Shown: positions 9,494 to 18,156 of the stretch, piece by piece
Layout: every line of letters begins with the position of its first letter
Position numbering within the stretch: the first letter of the stretch is position 1
Origin: an uncultured Flavobacteriales bacterium
GTDB taxonomy: Bacteria > Bacteroidota > Bacteroidia > Flavobacteriales > Weeksellaceae
Assembly (NCBI GenBank): GCA_937973555.1
Contig: CALJKL010000079.1
Span: forward strand, 15,778 to 79,777
Direction of reading: 5' to 3'
Length of the DNA stretch: 64,000 bases
Program-made: the position numbers and the translations under genes
Notes under the pieces: model-generated
The model's database searches: none
What the model was told of the DNA's origin: nothing
The model's input: the letters and a program-made list of their open reading frames with translations, nothing else

Positions 9494-9524
9494 ATTTCGT
9501 AATTTTACCAAAACATTCACTTTT

Positions 9525-10568
9525 ATGATTTCTATTTTAGATCAGGATTTCAACGCAGTCAATCAGTATTTAACAGACCATAAACCTAGCCAGATTTTTA
9601 TTTTGGTGGATGAAAATACTCATGAAAACTGTATTCCTACCCTATTGGGAAACATGGAAACAGAAATTCCTTTTGAAATCATAGAGATTGAATCCGGTGA
9701 AGATGCCAAAACCATCAGTACCGCAACCCAATTGTGGGAAATCTTATCAGAATTTGAAGCCGATAGAAAAGCGTTATTAATTAACCTTGGCGGTGGCGTT
9801 ATTACCGACATGGGAGGCTTTGTGGCTTCTACTTACAAAAGAGGAATAAAATTCATCAATATCCCTACCACTCTTTTATCCATGTGTGATGCCTCTATTG
9901 GTGGAAAAACGGGAATTGATCATCTTTTCTTGAAAAATATCATCGGGACTTTTGCCGAGGCAGAACATATCTGGGTGTATCCTGAATTTTTAAAAACCCT
10001 TGATTTCAAAGAAGTGAGAAGTGGCTTTGCCGAAATGCTAAAGCATGGGTTAATTGCAGATGCTCAACATTGGAACGACCTGATTGCAATAGAAGAACTA
10101 CAACCGGAAGCGGTATTTCCTCATATCGAAAAAAGCATGCAGATTAAGCAGCAAGTGGTAGAAGTAGATTTTAAGGAACAAAACATCAGAAAGACCCTCA
10201 ATTTTGGGCATACCATAGGGCATGCCATAGAAAGTTTATTTCTAAAATCTGAAAAGATTATACCGCATGGAGAGGCTGTAGCGTTGGGCATGATTATGGA
10301 AACACAACTCTCCTATTTAGAAAATCTAATTTCTGAAGAAACAGCCCTTCACATTATAGAAAACATCCGAAAATTCTATCCTTATGTTTCGATAGAAAAC
10401 TTTAGCAACGAAGAAATCATAAGTTTAATGCTGAACGACAAAAAAAATGAAAATGGAAAAATCAATTTCTCCATTTTAGAAGGCATCGGAAGATGCAATT
10501 TCGATTACAAAGTGAGTAAAGAAAATATAGAAAAAGCGCTTCAGTTCTACCGAAATCTGAATGCTTAA
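9525..10568 (+). CDS. aroB: 3-dehydroquinate synthase
   Basis: Shikimate-pathway enzyme converting DAHP to 3-dehydroquinate with NAD and a divalent metal. The 347-residue protein shows the NAD-binding stretch NLGGGVITDMGGF, the substrate loop IPTTLLSMCDASIGGKTG, and the metal ligands in SGFAEMLKHG (Glu), NFGHTIGHAIES (His) and PHGEAVALGM (His). The ATG at 9525 is used; the frame upstream runs into the previous terminator. No other aromatic biosynthesis gene is nearby, and the gene is closed by a strong bidirectional terminator. Confidence 0.94.
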   Translation: MISILDQDFNAVNQYLTDHKPSQIFILVDENTHENCIPTLLGNMETEIPFEIIEIESGEDAKTISTATQLWEILSEFEADRKALLINLGGGVITDMGGFVASTYKRGIKFINIPTTLLSMCDASIGGKTGIDHLFLKNIIGTFAEAEHIWVYPEFLKTLDFKEVRSGFAEMLKHGLIADAQHWNDLIAIEELQPEAVFPHIEKSMQIKQQVVEVDFKEQNIRKTLNFGHTIGHAIESLFLKSEKIIPHGEAVALGMIMETQLSYLENLISEETALHIIENIRKFYPYVSIENFSNEEIISLMLNDKKNENGKINFSILEGIGRCNFDYKVSKENIEKALQFYRNLNA

Positions 10569-10572
10569 ACAT

Positions 10573-10605
10573 AAAAAACGCGCGCCTAAAGGCGCGCGTT
10601 TTTTT
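10573..10605. terminator. Bidirectional terminator between aroB and tyrS
   Basis: A 10-bp GC-rich stem AACGCGCGCC/GGCGCGCGTT (10577-10586, 10591-10600) with loop TAAA has an A-run on its left and a T-run on its right. It serves the convergent aroB (plus) and tyrS (minus). Confidence 0.9.
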
Positions 10606-10621
10606 ATCTATCATTAATTAT

Positions 10622-11917
10622 TTATACCGCTTTTACGATAAAATAACTTTTCTTTCCTTTTTGCAACAACAAGAATTTGCCATCAATCAAATCCTTATCC
10701 GACGCTACAAATTCATCATTTACTTTTTCTTTGTTCACAGAAATAGCATTTCCTTGCAATTCTCTTCTGGCTTCGCCTTTAGATTTCAAAAACTCAGATT
10801 TATCAGAAAGCAAATCCACAATATTGCAACCTATCACTTCCGCTTTAGCTACTTCTTTTTGAGGAACACCGTCAAAAATCTGCAAGAACAATTCTTCATC
10901 TAGGCTTACCAAATCTTCGGCAGTACTTCTTCCGAAAAGGATTTCAGAGGCCTTTAAGGCTTTTTCGTATTCTTCTTGGCCATGTACCCAAACGGTTACT
11001 TCTTCTGCCAATTTCTTTTGTAGTTTTCTTTCGTGTGGCGCTGTTTTATGCTCCGCTACCAATGCTTCTATTTCTTCTTTGCCCAAGAACGTATAGAATT
11101 TAATAAAACGCTCTGCATCATCATCCGTAGCATTTAACCAGAATTGATAGAATTTATAGGAAGACGTTTTTTTGGAATCCAACCAATAGTTTTCTCCGGC
11201 TTCAGACTTCCCGAATTTAGAACCATCCGCTTTGGTAATCAAAGGAACTGTTAATGCAAAGGCTTCTCCTTGGGCTTTTCTTCTGATGAGTTCAGTACCC
11301 GTGGTGATATTCCCCCATTGGTCAGAACCTCCCATTTGCAATTTCACGCCATTGTTTTGGTAAAGATGAAGGAAGTCATACCCTTGCAACAGCTGATAGG
11401 TAAATTCCGTAAAACTCATCCCCTCAGCACCATCTTTCCCGGTAATTCTGTTTTTTACAGAATCTTTGGCCATCATATAATTGATGGTAATATTTTTACC
11501 AATATCACGGGCAAAATCCAAAAACGTAAAGGTCTTCATCCAATCGTAATTGTTCACCAGTTCGGCTTTATTCGGTTCGTTGCCTTCAAAATTCAGGAAT
11601 CTTGAAAGTTGTCCTTTTAAGCAATCTACATAATGAAAAAGCGTAGCTTCATCCAGAAGATTTCTCTCAGAAGATTTCCCGGATGGATCACCTATCATCC
11701 CTGTAGCACCTCCTACCAAAGCAATAGGCTTGTGACCATGCTGCTGGAAATGTGCCAAAATCTTAATCTGAATCAAACTTCCGATATGAAGAGAATCTGC
11801 AGTTGGGTCAAACCCAATATATGCCGTCGTCATCTCTTTATTGAGTTGTTCTTCCGTTCCGGGCATCATGTCTGCGTATAATCCGCGCCATTTCAGTTCT
11901 TCGATAAATGCATTCAT
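10622..11917 (-). CDS. tyrS: Tyrosine--tRNA ligase
   Basis: Class I aminoacyl-tRNA synthetase charging tRNA-Tyr. The 431-residue protein has the HIGH-type signature as SLHIGSL (H44), the tyrosine-site segment VGGATGMIGDPSGKS, GGSDQWGNITTG, and the KMSKS-type loop as SKFGKSEAG. A C-terminal S4 RNA-binding domain (about 365-431) includes LKSKGEARREL. The ATG at 11917 lies about 18 bases after the predicted transcript start. Upstream on the same strand is mvaD, separated by a repeat-bearing gap. Confidence 0.95.
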   Translation of the reverse strand: MNAFIEELKWRGLYADMMPGTEEQLNKEMTTAYIGFDPTADSLHIGSLIQIKILAHFQQHGHKPIALVGGATGMIGDPSGKSSERNLLDEATLFHYVDCLKGQLSRFLNFEGNEPNKAELVNNYDWMKTFTFLDFARDIGKNITINYMMAKDSVKNRITGKDGAEGMSFTEFTYQLLQGYDFLHLYQNNGVKLQMGGSDQWGNITTGTELIRRKAQGEAFALTVPLITKADGSKFGKSEAGENYWLDSKKTSSYKFYQFWLNATDDDAERFIKFYTFLGKEEIEALVAEHKTAPHERKLQKKLAEEVTVWVHGQEEYEKALKASEILFGRSTAEDLVSLDEELFLQIFDGVPQKEVAKAEVIGCNIVDLLSDKSEFLKSKGEARRELQGNAISVNKEKVNDEFVASDKDLIDGKFLLLQKGKKSYFIVKAV

Positions 11918-11939
11918 CTTGCTTAAAAATTTAGATGTG

Positions 11940-11947
11940 CAAATATA
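11940..11947 (-). promoter_or_regulatory. -7 element before tyrS
   Basis: TATATTTG on the minus strand (TAnnTTTG), 22 bases before the ATG at 11917. Confidence 0.45.
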
Positions 11948-11979
11948 GGAAAAAAGAGGCTAATAAAACTTTAAATATG

Positions 11980-12070
11980 GGCAGCATTTCCGCCTTCCGC
12001 TGCCGCTTTTTTATTCTTTAGATGCTTCGACAAGCTCAGAATGACAAAAAATAAAAAGAGCTCCGCTCAA
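11980..12070. repeat. Composite intergenic repeat-like block before tyrS
   Basis: Between tyrS and mvaD lies a non-coding block. It holds a terminator-like hairpin GGCAGC/GCTGCC (11980-11985, 11999-12004) followed by a T-run, although no plus-strand gene precedes it. Next comes a copy of the CTTCGACA-type repeat (12024-12050), then a short GAGC/GCTC hairpin (12058-12068). That hairpin, with its A-run on the left, could end mvaD transcription on the minus strand. The wording resembles short interspersed intergenic sequences common in flavobacterial genomes; this is a recollection, not a search result. Confidence 0.4.
12024..12050 (+). repeat. CTTCGACA-type interspersed repeat, copy 1
   Basis: The block begins GCTTCGACAAGCTCAG and ends GACAAAAA. 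It matches the copy at 13177-13203 at 23 of 27 positions in the same orientation. The two copies flank mvaD. Confidence 0.55.
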
Positions 12071-12112
12071 GTCGGACTGCGCCTTTCAACCGTTAAAATT
12101 AATTAGAATGTA

Positions 12113-13159
12113 TTACCACTTCATCACATCCTTCACTACGCCACCATTTTGGGTATGCGGCAATAATTCTTTTTCGATAAAGGATTTGATTTGATTTTCA
12201 GAGCCATTGTTCGGGAACAATAAATGCACATTAGCACCGGCATCTAGCGTAAAGAAAAGAGGTAAACCGGTTTCTTCGCGGAATTTCCAAAGTTTGTTGA
12301 TGACTTCCATGGTTCCGGTTTTCATCAAGATAAAAGCAGGTTCACTCATCATCATCATCGCATGAAGCGTTAAGGCTTCATGTTCTACCAAAGTGATGAA
12401 TCTTTCCATATCACCAGATTTCAAAATCTCTTTCAATGGAACAAAATTTTCTCTGGCCTCCTGGAAACGTCTTTCTGCATAAGGGTTGGTGTTCATTAAG
12501 CCGTGCCCTACGGTAGAACTTACCGTTTTTTGTCCTTCGTGAATGAGCAGCACCCAGTCGTTAAAATCCTTAAAAACCTCATGGATTTCGGCATCCGGAT
12601 ATTTTACGGCATACAAATCACTGCTGCCTTCCACCTCAGGCGTTTCTCCCCAAACAACCAATCCTTTATACAAACTTCTGCAAGCGCTTCCGCTTCCCAA
12701 TCTTGCCAAAAAAGAAGTTTTTTTAACGTCAATTTCAGTTTGTGTAAAAATTTTATCCAGTTCCATCAAACAAGTGGCAATCGCCCCAAATCCTGAAGCC
12801 GAACTAGCAATTCCGGAACTATGAGGAAAAGTATTTTCGGTTTTGATGACATATTTCCCTTTCAGAATCCAAGGCAAATATTTTTCGATATTGTGGAAGT
12901 ATTTCTCAATTTTTTCGGCAAATTTCACTTCTTCTTTTCCTGCCAAAAACGTCTGTACCGAGAAATTTTCACCTGCTACAAATTCCATTGTGGTTTTGGT
13001 GTGGCAATGGTTCAGGGTATAACTGATGCTTGGGTTGGCCGGAATTTGATTCGCATATTTACCCCAATATTTAATCAAGGCAATATTAGACGGGCAAACC
13101 GCAGAAACAGCTTGACTAGAGATATTGAAATGTTGATTTCCTAAAAATTGATTTTCCAT
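12113..13159 (-). CDS. mvaD: Diphosphomevalonate decarboxylase
   Basis: The last mevalonate-pathway step, ATP-dependent decarboxylation of mevalonate diphosphate to isopentenyl diphosphate. The 348-residue GHMP-kinase-fold protein has the family signature NIALIKYWGK near 26-35, the phosphate loop HSSGIASSASGFGAIA near 112-127, and a late DAGANVHLLF segment. Its presence agrees with the use of the mevalonate route by Flavobacteriia. The neighbours are not isoprenoid genes, except that the reductase at 13214 follows the same strand upstream. Short related repeats lie on both sides of the gene. Confidence 0.93.
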   Translation of the reverse strand: MENQFLGNQHFNISSQAVSAVCPSNIALIKYWGKYANQIPANPSISYTLNHCHTKTTMEFVAGENFSVQTFLAGKEEVKFAEKIEKYFHNIEKYLPWILKGKYVIKTENTFPHSSGIASSASGFGAIATCLMELDKIFTQTEIDVKKTSFLARLGSGSACRSLYKGLVVWGETPEVEGSSDLYAVKYPDAEIHEVFKDFNDWVLLIHEGQKTVSSTVGHGLMNTNPYAERRFQEARENFVPLKEILKSGDMERFITLVEHEALTLHAMMMMSEPAFILMKTGTMEVINKLWKFREETGLPLFFTLDAGANVHLLFPNNGSENQIKSFIEKELLPHTQNGGVVKDVMKW

Positions 13160-13176
13160 ATTTTATTTAAATGCGG

Positions 13177-13203
13177 ACTTCGACAGGCTCAGTCTGACAA
13201 AAA
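13177..13203 (+). repeat. CTTCGACA-type interspersed repeat, copy 2
   Basis: The block begins ACTTCGACAGGCTCAG and ends GACAAAAA, in the 54-base gap between mvaD and the next gene. It is the near-identical partner of 12024-12050 in direct orientation. Confidence 0.55.
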
Positions 13204-13213
13204 TATTTGTTCT

Positions 13214-14230
13214 TTACTCTTGATTCTTTTTTCTTTTAGAAAGATAATTTTCCAAATGAAAATTGAGGCTTTCCTCTACCGGAATAAACTCATATTGAAG
13301 CCTTTCCTTTATTTTTTGATTGGATATTTTATTGAATTCCGTTACGGATTTTACATTGGTTTTATTGGCCATTCTTAAATGTGAAATCAACCATCCCAAA
13401 ATAGCATTCAAGAAAACACCTATTGAAAGTAATCCATTCGGAACAATTTTTACTGTTGGCTTTCCTAATTTTTGTTTGATGAAATTGGCTACTTCCTGAT
13501 ATTTTTTATTTTCGGAAATCAGAATAAATCTTTCACCGAAAATATTTTGCTCCATCAATTCCACAGAAATTTTAGCTACATCTCGCACATCCACATAAGA
13601 AGTTCCGCCAGAAAAAGTATAAGAAGGTTCGCCCAATTCTTTGAAAAGCGTTCCGCTGCTACTGTTCCAATTTCCTGAACCGATAATCAAACCCGGATTC
13701 ACCACTACCGTTTGCATTCCTTCCGCAGAAGCCCTCCACACTTCCATTTCAGAAAAATGCTTGGAAATAGCATAAGAAGAATGGTCTACTTTGGGATTAA
13801 AATCAGAAGTTTCGTCCAATTCTCCATTTTCATTCAGCCCATCCAAAACCGCAATAGAACTCACAAACAAAAACTTCTTTACCTCAGCGTTTTCGCAAGC
13901 ATAAAGCAACTGCTTTGTCCCTTTGATGTTGGTTTGATAGAGCTGTTTTTTGTCTTTGGGATGAAAACTTACCTTTGCAGCGCAATGGTATACCTCATCC
14001 ACACCGTTTAAGGCATTTTTAAGCGAATCCAAATCCTCAAAATCTACCTCTACCCATTCTATTTTTTGAAAAACTTCATCAGGATTTTCTCCATAAAAAC
14101 GAAAAGACTCCTTCACCTCATTTAGGTTGCTATCTTTCCTTTTGCTGGCACGCACAGACTTGCCTCGATTTAGCAGTTCTAAAACGATAACTCTTCCTAA
14201 AATGCCTGTGGCGCCGGTGACTAATACCAT
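13214..14230 (-). CDS. NAD(P)-dependent epimerase/reductase (extended SDR)
   Basis: A 338-residue extended short-chain dehydrogenase. It opens with the Rossmann motif VTGATGILGR (residues 4-13). It has the DVDE-type loop VDEVYHCAAKVSF and the catalytic Y-x3-K in SSYAISKHF, with the serine of FVSSIAVLDG before it. The overall pattern resembles dihydroflavonol-4-reductase or 3-beta-hydroxysteroid dehydrogenase-like members. The substrate cannot be predicted. It is the middle member of a minus-strand row with the alpha/beta hydrolase upstream (37-base gap) and mvaD downstream. Confidence 0.85.
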   Translation of the reverse strand: MVLVTGATGILGRVIVLELLNRGKSVRASKRKDSNLNEVKESFRFYGENPDEVFQKIEWVEVDFEDLDSLKNALNGVDEVYHCAAKVSFHPKDKKQLYQTNIKGTKQLLYACENAEVKKFLFVSSIAVLDGLNENGELDETSDFNPKVDHSSYAISKHFSEMEVWRASAEGMQTVVVNPGLIIGSGNWNSSSGTLFKELGEPSYTFSGGTSYVDVRDVAKISVELMEQNIFGERFILISENKKYQEVANFIKQKLGKPTVKIVPNGLLSIGVFLNAILGWLISHLRMANKTNVKSVTEFNKISNQKIKERLQYEFIPVEESLNFHLENYLSKRKKNQE

Positions 14231-14267
14231 GAGTAAGGGGTGATAAGTGATGAATGATTTGTCAAAT

Positions 14268-15047
14268 TTACGATTTTAAAAATTCTTTTACAGATTCATT
14301 AAAATCCTTAGGATTTTCTGCCTGTACCCAGTGTCCGGCATTGGCAATAGTCACCAATTTATAGTTGGGAAACTGTTGGCGCATCAAAAACTCATCCTGC
14401 GGAAGGATATAGTTGGATTTTTCTCCAGCAATAAAAAGGGTTTCTCCTTCAAACTTTCCAAACTTAATGGCATTGGCCACAAAATCATTGTATTTTTCTG
14501 CCAAAGTCTTCAGATTAAACCTCCAATTGAGTTTCTTATCCTCCGTCCAATACAGATTTTTGGTTAAAAACTGAATCACCGATTTTTCGGAAATATATTG
14601 AGAAAGCACCTCTTCTACTTGTTGTCTTGAAGTCACGGCATCGAAATCTACACTCTGTAAAGCCTTGATGATGCCTTGATGATGCGGTGGATAAGCCTTT
14701 GGCGAAATATCTGCAACGATGAGTTTTTCCACCTTTTCAGGATAAGAAATCGCAAAAGTCATCACCGCTTTTCCACCTAAGGAATGCCCCAAAAAATGGG
14801 CTTTTTCTATGCCTTGAGCATTCATATAGTTTAAGATATCTTCTGCCAAAACCTGATGTGACATTTCATCTGAATGGAAACTCTTGCCGTGGTTTCTTAA
14901 ATCCAAGATATGGCACGGCATCATTTCACCGAACTCTTTGCCAAAACTCGCCCAGTTGTCTAGCATCCCAAACAAACCGTGGAAAACCAACAATGGAATC
15001 CCCGACTGTTCTTCTCCATATATTTTTGAATGAAGGATTTCTACCAT
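14268..15047 (-). CDS. Alpha/beta-fold hydrolase (YbfF/ABHD11-like)
   Basis: A 259-residue cytoplasmic esterase-type protein. The oxyanion region is VFHGLFGMLDNW (about 22-33), the nucleophile elbow is GHSLGGKAV with the serine near 98, and the catalytic histidine is in NAGHWVQAENP near the C-terminus. The layout and length match the YbfF esterase group. The start ATG at 15047 overlaps the pdxJ stop by 7 bases, which indicates translational coupling with pdxJ, although no functional link between the two is known. The substrate is unknown. Confidence 0.85.
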   Translation of the reverse strand: MVEILHSKIYGEEQSGIPLLVFHGLFGMLDNWASFGKEFGEMMPCHILDLRNHGKSFHSDEMSHQVLAEDILNYMNAQGIEKAHFLGHSLGGKAVMTFAISYPEKVEKLIVADISPKAYPPHHQGIIKALQSVDFDAVTSRQQVEEVLSQYISEKSVIQFLTKNLYWTEDKKLNWRFNLKTLAEKYNDFVANAIKFGKFEGETLFIAGEKSNYILPQDEFLMRQQFPNYKLVTIANAGHWVQAENPKDFNESVKEFLKS

Positions 15048-15760
15048 TTCGCCAACCTCTTTAAATACGCCTGAACAGTATTCTCTAACCCTAGGTACAA
15101 GGCTTCAGAAATCAAAGCATGGCCGATAGAAACTTCCAATAGATTTGGAATGTTGTCGGCAAAATATTTTAAATTTTCAAGGCTTAAATCATGGCCGGCA
15201 TTGATGCCCAAACCATATTTTGTAGCCTCCACAGAGGTTTCATAATAAGGCTTAATGGCTGCTTCCTTATCATCAGCATAATTCTTGGCATACGCTTCTG
15301 TATAGAGTTCTATTCTATCCGCACCTGTTTCTGCAGCAAACTTTACCATTTCTGGGTTTGGATCTAGGAAAATAGAAGTTCTGATGCCAGCCGTTTTAAA
15401 TTCAGCAATGACAGATTTCAAAAAATCCATATTTTTTTCGCAATCCCAACCGGCATTAGAGGTAATGGCGTCATCTGCATCGGGCACCAAAGTCACCTGC
15501 TCTGGCTTTATTTCTAAAACCATATCAATAAAGGGACGATGAGGATTCCCCTCAATATTAAATTCTGTATGTACCAAAGGTTTCAGATCATAGACATCTT
15601 TTCTCGTGATGTGTCTTTGATCGGGCCTTGGATGTATGGTGATGCCTTGTGCTCCAAATTCTTGCAAGCGGATGGCCGCCTCGGTTACACTTGGTGTATC
15701 TCCTCCTCTGGCATTTCGGATGGTAGCAATTTTATTGATATTTACGGATAGCTTTGTCAT
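15041..15760 (-). CDS. pdxJ: Pyridoxine 5'-phosphate synthase
   Basis: Condenses 1-deoxyxylulose 5-phosphate with 3-amino-2-oxopropyl phosphate to form pyridoxine 5'-phosphate in the DXP-dependent vitamin B6 pathway. The 239-residue TIM-barrel protein has the family opening LSVNINKIATIRNARGG, the HPRPDQRHI phosphate-binding stretch, and GINAGHDLS near 186-194. The length is normal. It heads a two-gene unit with the overlapping hydrolase gene. An AAGT-type repeat fills the gap upstream. Confidence 0.95.
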   Translation of the reverse strand: MTKLSVNINKIATIRNARGGDTPSVTEAAIRLQEFGAQGITIHPRPDQRHITRKDVYDLKPLVHTEFNIEGNPHRPFIDMVLEIKPEQVTLVPDADDAITSNAGWDCEKNMDFLKSVIAEFKTAGIRTSIFLDPNPEMVKFAAETGADRIELYTEAYAKNYADDKEAAIKPYYETSVEATKYGLGINAGHDLSLENLKYFADNIPNLLEVSIGHALISEALYLGLENTVQAYLKRLAKW

Positions 15761-15765
15761 TCCAT

Positions 15766-15843
15766 TTTAGATTTTAGATTTTAGATGTCAGATTTTCATA
15801 TTGAATTCTGACTTTGTACTTTTAACTTTTGACTTTTAACTTG
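15766..15843 (-). repeat. AAGT-type degenerate repeat, copy 1
   Basis: Read on the minus strand, this is a run of AAGTTAAAAGTCAAAAGT-type units, followed by tandem ATCTAAAAT-like units. It lies between the co-directional mechanosensitive channel gene and pdxJ. Confidence 0.5.
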
Positions 15844-15846
15844 TCT

Positions 15847-17082
15847 TTACGCCTTATTCACCTGCATTACTTCCAAATCAAATTCTTGAGCTGCAGTAAG
15901 AATATGGTCAAAAATATCTGCCTGTATCCTTTCATAATCTACCATCTCAGCTTTATTGGCAAAACAGTAAATTTCTAAAGGTAAACCTTGAGGTGAAATT
16001 TCTTGTTGTCTCACGAGTACAATTTCATCATGGTCTATTTTAGGACTATTTTTAAGATAATTCAGAACATAATTTCTGAAAAGTCCGATATTGGTTAACT
16101 GCTGACCGTTGATGATTCTTTCCGCATGAGGAATATCCTTTTTGGATTCTTCAATTTCTTTTAGTTTTCTGGTAAGATATTCGGAAATAAGATTGATATC
16201 CTTTACTTTTTCGAAGAATTGTTGATCCACAAATTTAAAAGACTTGATATTGAAATACACCGAACGCTTGATCCTTCTGCTGCTGCCTTCGTACATTACC
16301 TGGTGGTTACGGATCTCTGTAGAAAGCAAATCATAAGTTGGAATGGTAGAAATAGTCTTATCAAAATTCAGGATTTTGGTAGTCAAAAGACTGATGTCCT
16401 GAATATTTCCTTCAATATTATATTTGGGAATGCCTATCCAGTCTCCTACTTTCATATTCTTGGAAGTGGAAACATGAATTCCGGTTACAAACCCTAAAAT
16501 AGTATCTCTGAAAACCAATAATACCACGGCAGTTATGGCTCCTAATAAAGTTACAACAATGGAAGGACTAATCCCGAAAATCACAAAAATGCCGATGATG
16601 GAGAAAATGACCACTCCAAAAATCCTTAAAGTCTCTGAAATAGCTTTAATGGCCGTTATTCTGTAGATATCTTCTTTTTCGGTGTAATAGTTTTCAACGG
16701 CTTTTACAATGCGGTACATGAGAAAAGCAAAGGCTATCACTTGGCTGAACATCAGCAACCTTTCAAAGTAAATGAAACTTTTAGGATGGCGCCAAAAAAT
16801 ATCCTCCACCAACATAAAACATAATCCCAATGCAAGAAGATGAGCAACAGAATATTGAACTTTCGATTTGTACGCGTGATATAAAAGTCTGTTTTTGGAG
16901 ATATTGACAATAAGCCTCGAAATAAGAGCATTCAATATTTTAATAATATTGTCTGCAATAAGAAAAAAAAGAAAAAGCAGGAGTATCTTGGCGGCAATCT
17001 GGCCGAAAAGGATAAATCCTTCAGGAAAATTTTCTTTTACAAAAAAATGAATCTGTTCACTAAAATTTTTCAAAAGCTCCAT
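15847..17082 (-). CDS. Mechanosensitive ion channel family protein (MscS/YbdG-like)
   Basis: A 411-residue inner-membrane protein. The N-terminal third has several hydrophobic segments (around 20-42, 70-90, 105-125, 150-170, 175-200). The MscS pore/beta domain follows, with GAITAVVLLVFRDTILGFVTG, VGDWIGIP and IQDISLLTTKI. A long C-terminal cytoplasmic part includes YFNIKSFKFVD. This order matches the YbdG-like group of MscS homologues, which responds to osmotic downshock. Its two neighbours are separated by a repeat (pdxJ side) and a divergent gap (DUF456 side). Confidence 0.85.
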   Translation of the reverse strand: MELLKNFSEQIHFFVKENFPEGFILFGQIAAKILLLFLFFLIADNIIKILNALISRLIVNISKNRLLYHAYKSKVQYSVAHLLALGLCFMLVEDIFWRHPKSFIYFERLLMFSQVIAFAFLMYRIVKAVENYYTEKEDIYRITAIKAISETLRIFGVVIFSIIGIFVIFGISPSIVVTLLGAITAVVLLVFRDTILGFVTGIHVSTSKNMKVGDWIGIPKYNIEGNIQDISLLTTKILNFDKTISTIPTYDLLSTEIRNHQVMYEGSSRRIKRSVYFNIKSFKFVDQQFFEKVKDINLISEYLTRKLKEIEESKKDIPHAERIINGQQLTNIGLFRNYVLNYLKNSPKIDHDEIVLVRQQEISPQGLPLEIYCFANKAEMVDYERIQADIFDHILTAAQEFDLEVMQVNKA

Positions 17083-17159
17083 ATCAGAATTTTATGCAAA
17101 AATAAAAAATATCATCGGCAATACCGTTTATTTATTAATTTTAATGAAATTTATGTTAA

Positions 17160-17645
17160 ATGTACCATCATATTTTTGAACTGATATCCCTAATTCTGAT
17201 AGGCATTGGGATTTTAGGAACCTTCCTTCCGGTATTGCCAGGACTTGTTTTCTGTTATGCAGGGATTTTGGTATATAAATTTGGGGCCAATCCAGATTTT
17301 TCTGTTTGGTACCTTCTTATTTTCGGATTATTGACTTTGGCTTCTATTGTTTTAAATTATACAATCCCCATCAAAACCACAGCCCGATATGGCGGAAGCA
17401 ATTATGGAAAAATAGGTGGATTTATGGGTACCTTACTAGGGCTCTTTTTCCCTCCTTTAGGATTTATTATTGGGATGCTGCTTGGAGTATTCTTCGGGGA
17501 AATCCTTCATGACAGTACCGACAGAAGAAAGGCTTTCAAGGCAACAAAAGGGGCATTTATTGGTTTTATATTAGGAACAAGCTTCAATCTATTGGTAGGT
17601 TTGGCAATGTTTTTGGTGGTTTTAATAGATGTTATTTTAAAGTAA
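17160..17645 (+). CDS. DUF456 family membrane protein
   Basis: A 161-residue protein with four or five hydrophobic stretches and many Gly/Pro turns. It contains GTFLPVLPG near 20-28 and GGFMGTLLGLFFPPLGFIIG in the middle, both typical of DUF456 proteins in many bacteria. The family has no settled function. It starts at an ATG, 77 bases from the divergent mechanosensitive channel gene. The lipoprotein gene follows on the same strand after a 34-base AAGT-type repeat. Confidence 0.8.
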   Translation: MYHHIFELISLILIGIGILGTFLPVLPGLVFCYAGILVYKFGANPDFSVWYLLIFGLLTLASIVLNYTIPIKTTARYGGSNYGKIGGFMGTLLGLFFPPLGFIIGMLLGVFFGEILHDSTDRRKAFKATKGAFIGFILGTSFNLLVGLAMFLVVLIDVILK

Positions 17646-17679
17646 AAAGTAAAAAGTCAAGAATTTAAAATTTAAAATT
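17643..17679 (+). repeat. AAGT-type degenerate repeat, copy 2
   Basis: Tandem AAAGTAAAAAGTAAAAAGTC followed by TTTAAAATTTAAAATT fills the gap between two co-directional genes, with the AAGT strand as the sense strand. Confidence 0.5.
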
Positions 17680-18156
17680 ATGAAAGGAAAAATTTTTGTT
17701 TTAGCCCTTTTTTCATTACTGAGTACTGCATGTACCTGTCAGAAAAAATCATCAGAGATGAAAATGCCAGAAACTTCTTCCAATACTGTAAATGCCACTT
17801 ATCCCAACCAAAAACCAGGAATGGATATAAGCAGATTGGTAGAAAAACAAAATATTTTTTTGAAAGACTATAAAATGAATATGAAATTTATAAAAGTCAC
17901 CAAAGACAATAGATGTCCCATAAATACAACATGTATTACAGAAGGCTTTGCATTGGTAGAGATTGAAGTAATGGGCACTTATACCAGACCAAGAACTTTT
18001 ATACTCTCTACGGTGAAGGGTGAAAATTATTTTGTCTTTAGTGGTAAAAAAGTCACCCTAGAAAAACTATATCCATCACTTTCTAAAGAAATGGGGCTGA
18101 AAGAATTGCAAGGAAAATATGTGGTAGATCTTAGAGTAGAACCTACCATTCGATAG
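17680..18156 (+). CDS. Hypothetical lipoprotein
   Basis: A 158-residue protein with a lipoprotein signal ending in the lipobox LSTAC (Cys18), so it is probably anchored to a periplasmic or outer membrane face. The mature part is Lys-rich at first, then has a Cys pair (RCPINTTC near 87-94) followed by short beta-strand-like segments (FALVEIEVMG, RTFILSTV, YVVDLRVEP). I do not recognise the family. Its last 14 bases overlap the 3' end of ung on the other strand, so the two transcripts run into each other. Confidence 0.7.
   Translation: MKGKIFVLALFSLLSTACTCQKKSSEMKMPETSSNTVNATYPNQKPGMDISRLVEKQNIFLKDYKMNMKFIKVTKDNRCPINTTCITEGFALVEIEVMGTYTRPRTFILSTVKGENYFVFSGKKVTLEKLYPSLSKEMGLKELQGKYVVDLRVEPTIR

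Noticed and set aside
9483..9524. Upstream start for aroB
   Set aside because: It begins inside the terminator stem of the TonB receptor gene.
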